Assembly (NCBI GenBank): GCA_007118795.1
Contig: SKQX01000092.1
Span: 1-6,009, forward strand
Reading direction: 5' to 3'
Origin: Thermoflexales bacterium
GTDB lineage: Bacteria > Chloroflexota > Anaerolineae > B4-G1
DNA: 6,009 bases
Below the pieces are notes generated by a model. That model worked only from the letters and a program-made list of their open reading frames with translations. It was not told where the DNA came from and ran no database searches. Position 1 is the stretch's first letter. Every line of letters begins with the position of its first letter. Shown here one piece after another: positions 1 through 5,754 of this stretch. The translations under genes and the position numbers were made by a program.

Positions 1-117
1 GACCTGGATGGGCATCTCGATCTGGCTCAGGACCCCACGAGGCCCCGTTTCCGGCTGGAGGACGGATGGCTCATCGCCAGCGACGTCCCGGGGATCGGCT
101 GCACGGTCAACTTGTAA
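1..117 (+). CDS. C-terminal fragment of an enolase-superfamily enzyme (dipeptide epimerase / muconate-lactonizing type)
   Basis: Only the last 38 residues are in the window; the reading frame enters from the left edge and stops at TAA 115-117. The tail contains DLDGHLDLAQDP, then an F-x-LEDG turn, and ends in PGIGCTVNL. This pattern (a DLDG segment, a short beta-hairpin around a DG, then a final PG-[LI]-G) is what I know from the C-terminal end of L-Ala-D/L-Glu epimerases and related mandelate racemase/muconate-lactonizing enzymes, whose tail folds back on the N-terminal capping domain. These enzymes abstract a proton alpha to a carboxylate with Mg2+ help; the catalytic lysines and metal ligands are outside the window, so substrate cannot be judged. 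Dipeptide epimerase is the best guess because of the DLDG motif; o-succinylbenzoate synthase or another subgroup is possible. The gene is convergent with the glycosylase gene and is not part of the minus-strand operon. Confidence 0.6.
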   Translation, partial: DLDGHLDLAQDPTRPRFRLEDGWLIASDVPGIGCTVNL

Positions 118-293
118 TACGAATGAGCGCCTTCCGGCCGGGGTGGGGTTAGACGATGTCCGATGGGGGCGAATGCTCGGACGTGTCCTAGCGCCTGCCA
201 GTCGTCAGCCGGTGCCCGCCGGGCGTTGCCGCCGACCAAAACGTCGCGCCACCATCCGGACGCCTCGGCCCGGCATCCCGCGCCTAGAATCCA
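118..293. other. Convergent intergenic spacer with one weak hairpin
   Basis: This 176-nt gap separates the stop codons of two converging genes. I see no credible coding frame in it. A possible hairpin has arms ATGTCCGA (156-163) and TCGGACGT (177-184) with a 13-nt loop. It forms eight pairs, one of them G-U, in a plus-strand transcript, but only six contiguous pairs in the minus-strand transcript. No T-run follows the hairpin on either strand, so it is not a classical intrinsic terminator. It could still mark the end of the plus-strand gene. Confidence 0.35.
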
Positions 294-881
294 CTACGTC
301 GAGGGTCGCTGTTTCAGATCTGTCAGCAGCTCCGGGATGCGCTCGAAGTCCTCCCTAACCACGCTCTGCAGCGATCGTCGATAGAGGGCGGCTGCCGGGT
401 GATAGAGGGGCAGGGTGACCATCCCGTCTCTGTGCCGAGGTTGGCCGTGAATCTCGGAGATTCGTCCGTTCGACACAAACAGCTCCATGGCGAACCGTCC
501 CAACGTCACCACCAGCAGCGGGCGAATCACCTCCAGTTGCCGGCTCAGGTACTCCCTACAGGCTCTCACTTCGTCTACGCGGGGCGCCCGGTTCCCCGGT
601 GGTCGGCACTTGACCACATTCGTGATGAAGACCTTGTCGCGGTCCAGGCCGACCCCTTGTAGCAGTTCGTCCAGAAGCTGCCCTGACCTTCCGACAAACG
701 GCAGGCCGGCCTCGTCCTCCTGGGCACCAGGCCCCTCCCCGATGAACAGAACGTCCGCCTCAGCAGATCCAGCCCCGGGCACGACCTTCAGCCGTTCCGC
801 ATGCAGCTCACACCGCCGACATGCTTCGATCTCGGCGGCTAAGGCTTGCAACTCCTTTGATCCTCCGCTTAGACTTGTCAT
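294..881 (-). CDS. Family 4 (Fe-S cluster) uracil-DNA glycosylase
   Basis: This 195-residue protein should remove uracil from DNA, starting base excision repair of deaminated cytosine. The four cysteines expected to hold the [4Fe-4S] cluster are present: C21 and C24 (CRRC), C92 (KCRPPGNR) and C108 (ACREYL). Motif A with the active-site loop is GEGPGAQEDEAGLPFVG (48-64), where families 4 and 5 usually have GE-[AG]-PG; TNVVKCRPPGNR (87-98) follows. The second active-site motif is HPAAALY (161-167). Length fits the family (about 190-220 residues). I chose the ATG at 879-881 because a GTGAGG ribosome-binding sequence lies 5 nt upstream. The frame could extend to a TTG at 926, but that has no ribosome-binding site and would add residues before the conserved domain. 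It is the last gene of the minus-strand series, 90 nt after the duplicated cysteine protein. Part of this family was once labelled a phage SPO1 DNA polymerase-related protein. Confidence 0.95.
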   Translation of the reverse strand: MTSLSGGSKELQALAAEIEACRRCELHAERLKVVPGAGSAEADVLFIGEGPGAQEDEAGLPFVGRSGQLLDELLQGVGLDRDKVFITNVVKCRPPGNRAPRVDEVRACREYLSRQLEVIRPLLVVTLGRFAMELFVSNGRISEIHGQPRHRDGMVTLPLYHPAAALYRRSLQSVVREDFERIPELLTDLKQRPST

Positions 882-886
882 AGATG

Positions 887-892
887 CCTCAC
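887..892 (-). promoter_or_regulatory. Ribosome-binding site deciding the glycosylase start
   Basis: The minus strand reads GTGAGG, then CATCT, then ATG. The GAGG core is 5 nt from the start codon, which favours the 195-residue product over the TTG-started 210-residue alternative. Confidence 0.55.
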
Positions 893-971
893 TGGAGTAA
901 GGATGATGCGACAGCTCAGGGCGCAACCGACCGCACCGGCTGAGGGCTGCAGGCCGTCAACCGCCCGGCCA

Positions 972-1355
972 TCAGAAGGCACCGAGCTGACACTGTCCGA
1001 TGCGAATATCCAGCTTCTCCGCGGCGTTCGCCAGCTCCAGCTTGGGGAGGTCGAAGCGGTTGGCCAGCGCCCAGGCCACAGCACAGGGCAGGCGTCCGAC
1101 CACCAATCCCTCCTGGATCGCCGTCTCCAGCTCCGGGGCAACGGACTCTGCTGGGTGTACGATACTATCCTCGCCGTTGTAGCCAAACAAACCGAGCTGA
1201 CACCGACGCAGCCGGACCCCCAACTCGTCCGCTGCCGCTCCGACTAGCTGGGGGTTTACCGTCAGTTCCTCAGCCACCCCAAAGGCAGCGTTGCAGCTCA
1301 GTTTGCCGTCTTGCGCTTGCTCCTCCACCGCGTCCCTGATCCTCTTGGCGACCAC
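972..1355 (-). CDS. Small protein with two tandem C/CQLG repeats, function unknown
   Basis: This 127-residue protein is made of two copies of one unit: residues 6-57 and 76-127 align without a gap (16 of 52 identical by eye), joined by an 18-residue linker. Each unit has an amphipathic start, a [LR]-L-[SP]-C cysteine (C21, C91), an Ala-rich stretch that looks like helix-turn-helix (about 23-47 and 93-117), then CQLG-x-F (C52-F57, C122-F127). The protein has four cysteines, all at equivalent places exactly 70 residues apart. The start is GTG at 1353-1355, preceded by AAGGAAG with good spacing; there is no signal peptide or membrane segment. It lies 49 nt after parB and before an Fe-S glycosylase, so it is probably in the same transcript. 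I recall similar unannotated bacterial proteins ending in CQLG-x-F but cannot name a family. A DNA-binding or metal/redox-sensing role is inference only. Confidence 0.8.
   Translation of the reverse strand: MVAKRIRDAVEEQAQDGKLSCNAAFGVAEELTVNPQLVGAAADELGVRLRRCQLGLFGYNGEDSIVHPAESVAPELETAIQEGLVVGRLPCAVAWALANRFDLPKLELANAAEKLDIRIGQCQLGAF
981..1203 (-). repeat. Two copies of a 13-nt sequence encoding the CQL(G) motif
   Basis: The same 13 bases (plus strand ACCGAGCTGACAC) occur at 981-993 and 1191-1203, exactly 210 nt (70 codons) apart. They encode the CQLG core of the two protein repeats. The rest of the units has diverged at DNA level, so this is the best-preserved part of an old in-frame duplication, not a recent tandem copy. 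Confidence 0.75.
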
Positions 1356-1385
1356 TTGCTCTTCCTTTCGCTATGTGTAGCTTGG

Positions 1386-1401
1386 GGTGACCCATGTCAC
1401 C
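1386..1401. other. 16-nt inverted repeat in the parB to small-protein spacer
   Basis: GGTGAC (1386-1391) and GTCACC (1396-1401) form a perfect 6-bp inverted repeat around a 4-nt centre, beginning 3 nt after the parB stop codon. No T-run follows in the direction of transcription, so it is not a standard terminator. It could be a short RNA hairpin, a protein-binding site, or chance. Confidence 0.35.
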
Positions 1402-1404
1402 TTC

Positions 1405-2268
1405 TCATTCGCTCTCGCCCACAAGCCGGTCATAGAGCGCTCCCAGTTCTTCTTCCGAGTAGAAATACACCACCAGGCGCCCCCCCTCACCTTGGCGCTT
1501 CAGGGTCACCTTGGTGCTCAGAGCCTCTCGGAATCGGCTCTCGAGTTCCCGCGTCTCGGGCGAAGTCCTTTGACTCAGCTTCCGCTTCTCCTCACGCCCG
1601 AGCCGCCGACGTACCAGCTTCTCCGTCTGGCGCACGTTCAGTCCGCGCGTCAAGACGGTCTGGAGCGCTCCCTCCTGGGCCGCTGCCGTCTCCAGTCCCA
1701 GCAGCGCTCGGGCGTGCCCTTCACTTATCCTCTCATCCAGCAGGGCCTGCTGAACCGGCCGGGCAGCGCTCAGTAGCCTGAGAGTATTGGAGACGGCTGT
1801 CCGGCTCTTACCTACTCTCTGGGCCACCTCCTTCTGCGTGAGCTTGAACTCGTCCACCAGCTGGTGGAAGGCCATGGCCTCCTCCAGGGGATTGAGGTCG
1901 GATCGCTGGAGGTTCTCGACCAGCGCCAGTTCCAGCATCTGGCTGGGGGCCACATCTTTCACTAGGATGGGCACCCTGCTCAGACCGGCCAGACGGGCGG
2001 CCCGCCAACGGCGTTCGCCCGCGATCAGCTGGTAGCCGTCGATGGTCTCAGTCACCACGAGCGGTTGGATGACACCGTGCTCTTCGATCGAAGCCGCAAG
2101 CTCCAGCAGGTCCTGATCTCGGATGCTTCCCCGCGGCTGGTGAGGATTGGGCGATATGGCGGTGAGCCGCACCTCCAGCACGCCAAGTTCCCCTTCCATC
2201 TCCTCCTCGTGGGCCGTCGGGATCAGTGATTCCAGGCCCTTCCCCAGCCCCGTCTTGCGTGGTGACAT
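1405..2268 (-). CDS. parB: ParB/Spo0J chromosome-partitioning DNA-binding CTPase
   Basis: ParB binds parS sites near the origin, loads as a CTP-dependent clamp and, with ParA, drives chromosome segregation. The 287-residue protein shows all three parts. The N-terminal ParA-contact peptide is GLGKGLESLIP (7-17). The CTP-binding ParB/Srx domain covers about 31-125, with GVIQPL (65-70), GERRWRAA (84-91) and ENLQR (118-122). The helix-turn-helix is LTQKEVAQRVGKSRTAVSN (143-161). The C-terminal dimerisation region is about 238-284, with TKVTLKRQGEGGRLVVYFYS. Length is normal and no key motif is missing. The ATG at 2266-2268 is preceded by GGGGAG at 7-nt spacing and lies 15 nt after the parA stop, so the two genes are an operon. 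No full parS site was found in this window, so its binding sites lie elsewhere. Confidence 0.98.
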   Translation of the reverse strand: MSPRKTGLGKGLESLIPTAHEEEMEGELGVLEVRLTAISPNPHQPRGSIRDQDLLELAASIEEHGVIQPLVVTETIDGYQLIAGERRWRAARLAGLSRVPILVKDVAPSQMLELALVENLQRSDLNPLEEAMAFHQLVDEFKLTQKEVAQRVGKSRTAVSNTLRLLSAARPVQQALLDERISEGHARALLGLETAAAQEGALQTVLTRGLNVRQTEKLVRRRLGREEKRKLSQRTSPETRELESRFREALSTKVTLKRQGEGGRLVVYFYSEEELGALYDRLVGESE

Positions 2269-2283
2269 TAGTCGTCTCCCCGA

Positions 2284-3075
2284 TCAGTCTATCACGGCTG
2301 CCGGCGGTACGCGCCCGTCCCCTCCCAGCAGCTCCTCGGCCAGCGCTGCATAGGCCTTCGCTCCGGCCGAATGGGGGGCATGCACGCTTATCGGCACACC
2401 AAAGCTGGGTGCCTCACTCAACCGCACACTGCGCGGGACAATCGCCTCAAAAACCCGCGGGTAGAAATGCCGTCGCACCTGCTCCACGACCTGACGCGAA
2501 AGGTTGGTGCGTGCGTCGTACATCGTCATCACCAAGCCCCGCAGAGTAAGATCCGGGTTCAGGGCCCTCCGAACCAGCTTGATAGCTCGGGATAGCTGAG
2601 AGAGTCCCTCCAGGGCCAGGTACTCACACTGTACCGGGATGATGACACCCTGCGCTGCCGTCAAGCCGCTGACCGTGAGGACCCCCAGACTCGGCGGGCA
2701 ATCGATCAGCACGTAGTCGTAGACTTCGTCCAGCTCGTCCATCACCCGCTGCAATCGATACTCCCGCTGGAGCATGCCGACCAACTCCACCGTCGCACCC
2801 GCCAGATCCGGGGACGACGGCGCCAGCTGCAGTTCCGTCTCGTCCACGGACTGTACCACCCGACTGATGGGCGCCCCCTTCACCAACACGTCGTAGGTGG
2901 AGGGCGAGACATATCGCTTATCCACGCCCAGGGATGACGTCGCATTGGCCTGAGGATCGATGTCAACAAGTAGAACCCGCTGCCCTCGCGCCACCAGGTA
3001 GGCGCCCAAGTTCACCGCTGTCGTGGTCTTGCCCACCCCACCCTTCTGGTTAGCCAGCGCGTAGATAATGGCCAC
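2284..3075 (-). CDS. parA: ParA/Soj chromosome-partitioning ATPase
   Basis: ParA is a deviant Walker ATPase that dimerises with ATP, coats the nucleoid and is released by ParB. Visible motifs in the 263-residue protein are the deviant Walker A KGGVGKTT (11-18, signature lysine K11 and catalytic K16), the A' box DIDPQ (38-42), Walker B VLIDCPP (122-128), and RLSEAPSFG (218-226), followed by the H-x-P-x-S-x-GA-x-AY C-terminal signature. It has no N-terminal DNA-binding extension, which fits a chromosomal Soj-type rather than a long plasmid ParA. The start is GTG at 3073-3075. The N-terminus MAIIYALANQ is the usual length before Walker A, and no other start codon fits between it and the motif. 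A GGAGG lies 12 nt upstream, somewhat far. The first 26 nt overlap the end of the kinase gene, which suggests translational coupling. Confidence 0.98.
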   Translation of the reverse strand: MAIIYALANQKGGVGKTTTAVNLGAYLVARGQRVLLVDIDPQANATSSLGVDKRYVSPSTYDVLVKGAPISRVVQSVDETELQLAPSSPDLAGATVELVGMLQREYRLQRVMDELDEVYDYVLIDCPPSLGVLTVSGLTAAQGVIIPVQCEYLALEGLSQLSRAIKLVRRALNPDLTLRGLVMTMYDARTNLSRQVVEQVRRHFYPRVFEAIVPRSVRLSEAPSFGVPISVHAPHSAGAKAYAALAEELLGGDGRVPPAAVID

Positions 3076-3919
3076 CGCTGAGCCTGTCCTCCAACATGGC
3101 CTGCCTACAGCGAGCGACCTCCTCTGTGTCCGGCACCCCCGAGAGCCCCTCGCGAGTCACCGAGTGAGCGGCCAGACAGTTGGCGAACCGCGCAGCGGCC
3201 CAAGGGTCGTCACCCCCGTGAAGGACCCAGAAGAACGCTGCCGCGAAGACGTCACCGGCTCCGGTAGGATCCATCTCCCTCACAGGTGGGGGAGCAAACT
3301 CCCGCACGTGCCCTCCCGCGTAGACGGTGCAGCCGCCTGCGCCCTTGGTCACGGCCAGAACCGCGGTCTGGGCAGCGTAGTCGAGAGCCAACGGCTTGCG
3401 CCGCCCGATGTCCTCTTCACTGAGTACCACAGCGTCCGCCCGGTCGAGCACCCACTTCGCTTCCCGCCATTCCGAACGGTATACCCTTCCTGCTGCATCC
3501 CACTGCCGCATCCAGCCCTGGGGCGTCAGCCCCACGAAGGCCCCCTCGAATACGTCCGCCAGGGCGAAATCGCACTCCTGCGCGACGGGCCCTATGTGGA
3601 CGATCGCCGTTCGCCAATCGCGAGGGACCATGGCCGGCACCAGGGGCTCAGCGGTACCGTGTATCACCTGTTGCCTCCACCGACCAACGTATCTGTTCTC
3701 GAAAGTTGTTGTGACAGGGGCCGGGTAGTCAGCGATCAACACGCCCCTCAGCAGTTCCTCGACCTCCAGTTCGGGGCCCGTGCTGGTGATCACTCCCGCG
3801 CGGCATCCCAGCGCTTCGGCCGTGCCTGCCGCATAGGCTGCCGTCCCACCGACCCTGAACCCACCGTTCAGCAGGTCGCGGGTGACGTGGCCGACTACTA
3901 CGTAGTCCAGATGAACCAT
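3050..3919 (-). CDS. PfkB-family (ribokinase-like) kinase, substrate unknown
   Basis: The 289-residue protein should transfer phosphate from ATP to a hydroxyl of a small sugar or nucleoside. Family marks in order are an N-terminal beta strand with a likely substrate-binding Asp (VVVGHVTRDLL, D15), the GG-containing signature VGGTAAYAAGTAEALG (23-38), a lid-like strand segment TTTFENRYVGRWRQ (70-83), TKGAGG (191-196), and the second PfkB signature DPTGAGDVFAAAFF (217-230), with D223 as catalytic base in the GAGD anion hole. The fold looks complete. Specificity cannot be read from the sequence: ribokinase, nucleoside kinase and fructokinase branches all share these motifs. The ATG at 3917-3919 has no recognisable ribosome-binding site and sits downstream of a hairpin-rich leader, so the start is less certain than for its neighbours. 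The stop overlaps the parA start by 26 nt. The kinase is not known to act in partitioning. Confidence 0.92.
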   Translation of the reverse strand: MVHLDYVVVGHVTRDLLNGGFRVGGTAAYAAGTAEALGCRAGVITSTGPELEVEELLRGVLIADYPAPVTTTFENRYVGRWRQQVIHGTAEPLVPAMVPRDWRTAIVHIGPVAQECDFALADVFEGAFVGLTPQGWMRQWDAAGRVYRSEWREAKWVLDRADAVVLSEEDIGRRKPLALDYAAQTAVLAVTKGAGGCTVYAGGHVREFAPPPVREMDPTGAGDVFAAAFFWVLHGGDDPWAAARFANCLAAHSVTREGLSGVPDTEEVARCRQAMLEDRLSGGHYLRAG

Positions 3920-4110
3920 ATGGGCTGGTATCAGAGCTGATAGCCGAAACCCACCGGTGTTGGGCAGGTCAAATCGCGCGTGGCGATGACCTGGTCAGAG
4001 CCTGACCTTGTGCTCCAGCAGGATGCAGCCTGCGATTCAGGCGGGCTGATCTCCGTCAATCTGCGTCTTCCTCGACCCCAGGGCGTCCCTCGGGTGGGCA
4101 GAAGACCAGA
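3920..4110 (-). other. Structured non-coding spacer between jag and the kinase gene
   Basis: This 191-nt gap is the longest in the window and holds no plausible gene. It is rich in short inverted repeats. From the kinase start outward these are: a GGC/GCC plus TATCA/TGATA stem (3923-3945) covering the place a ribosome-binding site would occupy; CAGGTC/GACCTG plus ATCGC/GCGAT with a 5-nt loop and a 2-nt bulge (3965-3993); GGTCAG/CTGACC with a 3-nt loop (3993-4007); and GCAGG/CCTGC (4018-4033), which competes with GCCTG/CAGGC (4028-4042). AGGTCA at 3966-3971 can pair with TGACCT at either 3987-3992 or 4003-4008, so alternative folds exist. I found no convincing sigma-70 promoter or T-run. It may be an RNA leader, a processing region between two operon parts, or GC-rich noise. 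Confidence 0.4.
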
Positions 4111-4120
4111 TCAGTCTTCT
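4100..4120 (-). other. 7-bp hairpin across the jag stop codon
   Basis: AGAAGAC (4100-4106) and GTCTTCT (4114-4120) are perfect inverted repeats separated by 7 nt, and the jag stop codon (4111-4113) lies in the loop. Downstream on the minus strand the sequence is C- and G-rich, not T-rich. It therefore lacks the tail of an intrinsic terminator and may instead protect a 3' end or be incidental. Confidence 0.35.
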
Positions 4121-4926
4121 TCCGGAAGGATCGTGACCCGGCGGCGGTCTCCCTCGTAGATGCTTTCCGTTGTGACCCGTGGATCGTCGAAAAGAGCCAC
4201 GTGAACGACCCGCCGCTCGTGGGGTGGCATCGGCTGTAGGATCACGGCGCAGTCTGTGTCCGCCGCTTGGTCCGCCATGCGGTGCGCCAGGTCGCGAAGC
4301 CGGTCGGCCCGCTGGGCCTTATAACCTTGAACGTCTACCACCACGTGAACCCAGCACTGCATGCTTCTCCCAACCAGCAGGCGGGTGATGTACTGGAAGG
4401 CACTCAGGACCTCGCCATCGCTTCCGATCAGGATGTCAGTCCCGGGGCCCTTCACGTCGATCACCAGCGGTGGCTCTTCATCCTCGTTGGGACCAGACTC
4501 TGCGCGCTCCACCTCCACGTGCGCATCTGTCAGGTGCATCGCTCTCAGCAGGCCTTTCATCGCCTCCCGAGCCACTCGGATCTTATCCGCCTCCGTCGGC
4601 TCTGCCTCTGTCGGGGCTGACACCTCCGCCTGTGGCTCTCGACGTACTTCCCGCACCACCTGCTTCTTCACCGGTTCTTCCCGCCGGGAAGGCGGAGCTG
4701 CTGCAGGGGCTGGTGAGGGAGCAACCCGTTCCCGTTCTCCCTCGTCGGTCACTGATAGGCGCACACGGGCCGCTCGAGCTCCCAATCCAAACATCCCTTG
4801 TCGTCCCTCGTCCAGCACCTCAACCTCTACTGCCTCTCGTGGAAGGTCGAGGCGGGCCAGGCCCGCAGTCACTGCTGCGTCGACGTCCTTTCCTGCGCTA
4901 ACGATCACTTTTTTGTCCTCTGACAT
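4111..4926 (-). CDS. jag: Jag/KhpB RNA-binding protein (Jag_N, KH and R3H domains)
   Basis: Jag (KhpB, EloR) is a cytoplasmic RNA-binding protein that pairs with KhpA in Gram-positive bacteria and affects cell elongation and division; its gene usually follows yidC. The 271-residue protein has the Jag_N domain at 5-58 (GKDVDAAV, VEVEVLDEG, G-x-FGLGAR). A Pro/Ala/Glu-rich charged linker follows at about 62-115. The KH domain spans about 116-200, with ILIGSDGEVLSAFQYITRLL (165-184). The R3H domain covers about 201-268: R211 and H215 form the R-x3-H core, then LQPMPPHERRVVH (230-242). The KH GxxG loop is GSDG (168-171), whereas Jag proteins usually have a basic residue there, as in GKRG. The acidic loop may weaken RNA binding. 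The ATG at 4924-4926 follows GAGGAG at 8-nt spacing and lies 36 nt after the yidC stop, in keeping with one transcript. Confidence 0.96.
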   Translation of the reverse strand: MSEDKKVIVSAGKDVDAAVTAGLARLDLPREAVEVEVLDEGRQGMFGLGARAARVRLSVTDEGERERVAPSPAPAAAPPSRREEPVKKQVVREVRREPQAEVSAPTEAEPTEADKIRVAREAMKGLLRAMHLTDAHVEVERAESGPNEDEEPPLVIDVKGPGTDILIGSDGEVLSAFQYITRLLVGRSMQCWVHVVVDVQGYKAQRADRLRDLAHRMADQAADTDCAVILQPMPPHERRVVHVALFDDPRVTTESIYEGDRRRVTILPEED

Positions 4927-4962
4927 CCACCATACTCCTCAGAAAATGTGCATCCAGGGTAG

Positions 4963-5742
4963 CTACCTCTTCGGTCGCTTCTTGGGCCTACGAACAGGCT
5001 CTTGGCCGTCCTCCTCTTCCCCGTCTCTACGGATGAAGTAGAATTGTGCGATACCGAAGAGGTTCGAGATGATGAAGTAGATCGACAGGCCGATGGCAAA
5101 CTGCAGCGAGATGAACCCGAACATCAAGGGCATCATGATCTGCATCTGCTGAGTCATCATCTCTGTCTGTGACTGTCCATCCTTGGCGCTGGGCGGGCTC
5201 AACAGCTTCTGCTGGAGCCACGACGTGGCGAAGACCAGTAGTGGCATGGAGTATGTCCACCACTGCGCGATGCTGGGGGGCTGACCCAGGTCCATGCCAA
5301 GGAATACGTTTTGGAGTGGCACGAGACCGGTCAGGTTCGGCAGCCACTCGTCGATGAAGATGTGACGCGAGAACTGGAAGAGTTCCACAGGAGTGGAGGG
5401 GATCACGAATATGATGGCCCGGTACAGGGCGATCATAATGGGGAACTGGATCACCAAAGGTAGGCAGCCGCCCATGGGGTTGACCCCCGCCTCGCGCCAG
5501 AGCTTCATCTGCTCCTGGGCCAGCTTCTCTTGGTTGTCGCCGTACTTCTCCCGCAGCTTCGCGATCTCGGGTTGCAGTTCCTGCATCTTCTGTGCCGATC
5601 GTTGTTGGCCGAGGGTCAGAGGCAGAATCAACAGCCGGATGATGATCGTCAGTGCAGCAATCGCGGCGATCGTGTTATGCCCCAGGTAGTGGTACAGGAG
5701 CAACAAGAAGTTAGCCAACGGATATGTGAGGAAATCTAGCAT
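4963..5742 (-). CDS. yidC: Membrane protein insertase YidC/Oxa1, short type
   Basis: YidC inserts and folds membrane proteins, alone or with SecYEG. The 259-residue protein has the Oxa1 core: a hydrophobic N-terminal segment (about 4-20), a membrane segment with the conserved groove arginine R36 (TIIIRLLILPLT, 32-43), and a charged cytoplasmic hairpin (about 46-85) ending in EAGVNPMGGCLPLVIQFP (84-101). Further membrane segments lie at about 92-113, 162-180, 203-217 and 219-237. The C-terminal tail is strongly basic (RRPKKRPKR, 251-259), as in insertases that help ribosome binding. It lacks the large periplasmic domain of Gram-negative YidC and has no lipobox cysteine like that of Bacillus SpoIIIJ. 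The ATG at 5740-5742 is preceded by AGGA about 10 nt upstream. It starts 12 nt after the propeller gene and is followed closely by jag, the classical partner. Confidence 0.98.
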   Translation of the reverse strand: MLDFLTYPLANFLLLLYHYLGHNTIAAIAALTIIIRLLILPLTLGQQRSAQKMQELQPEIAKLREKYGDNQEKLAQEQMKLWREAGVNPMGGCLPLVIQFPIMIALYRAIIFVIPSTPVELFQFSRHIFIDEWLPNLTGLVPLQNVFLGMDLGQPPSIAQWWTYSMPLLVFATSWLQQKLLSPPSAKDGQSQTEMMTQQMQIMMPLMFGFISLQFAIGLSIYFIISNLFGIAQFYFIRRDGEEEDGQEPVRRPKKRPKR

Positions 5743-5754
5743 GGAGTCTCTATC

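Noticed and set aside
309..324. Half parS-like sequence TGTTTCA followed by GATCTG
   Set aside because: Only the left half agrees with the parS consensus TGTTTCACGTGAAACA, the centre is wrong, and it lies in the glycosylase coding region.
952..970. GGCCG/CGGCC stem downstream of the small cysteine protein, as a terminator
   Set aside because: Only 5 bp with a 9-nt loop and no T-tract in the direction of transcription; the glycosylase gene follows on the same strand.
2918..2926. DnaA-box-like TTATCCACG
   Set aside because: One isolated near-match inside parA, with no cluster, AT-rich region or intergenic setting, does not support an origin here.
3068..3940. Long plus-strand open frame of 290 codons opposite the kinase gene
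   Set aside because: It is antisense to a complete PfkB kinase, and its translation is Arg/His/Pro-rich with no recognisable motif, as expected for a shadow frame in GC-rich DNA.
3967..3972. TTGACC on the minus strand as a -35 element for the kinase gene
   Set aside because: No acceptable -10 hexamer lies at 16-18 nt; the sequence at that spacing is TTTCGG-like.
4193..4526. Three CACGTG centres in jag (4198, 4342, 4516), with another at 3305, as parS candidates
   Set aside because: Flanking bases fit poorly; the two best-looking sites (4198 and 4342) match about 9-10 of 16 positions. CACGTG hexamers are expected by chance in GC-rich coding DNA.
4361..5041. Long plus-strand open frame of 226 codons opposite jag
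   Set aside because: The translation is Ser/Arg/Thr low-complexity and mirrors the Jag linker; jag has full domain support on the other strand.
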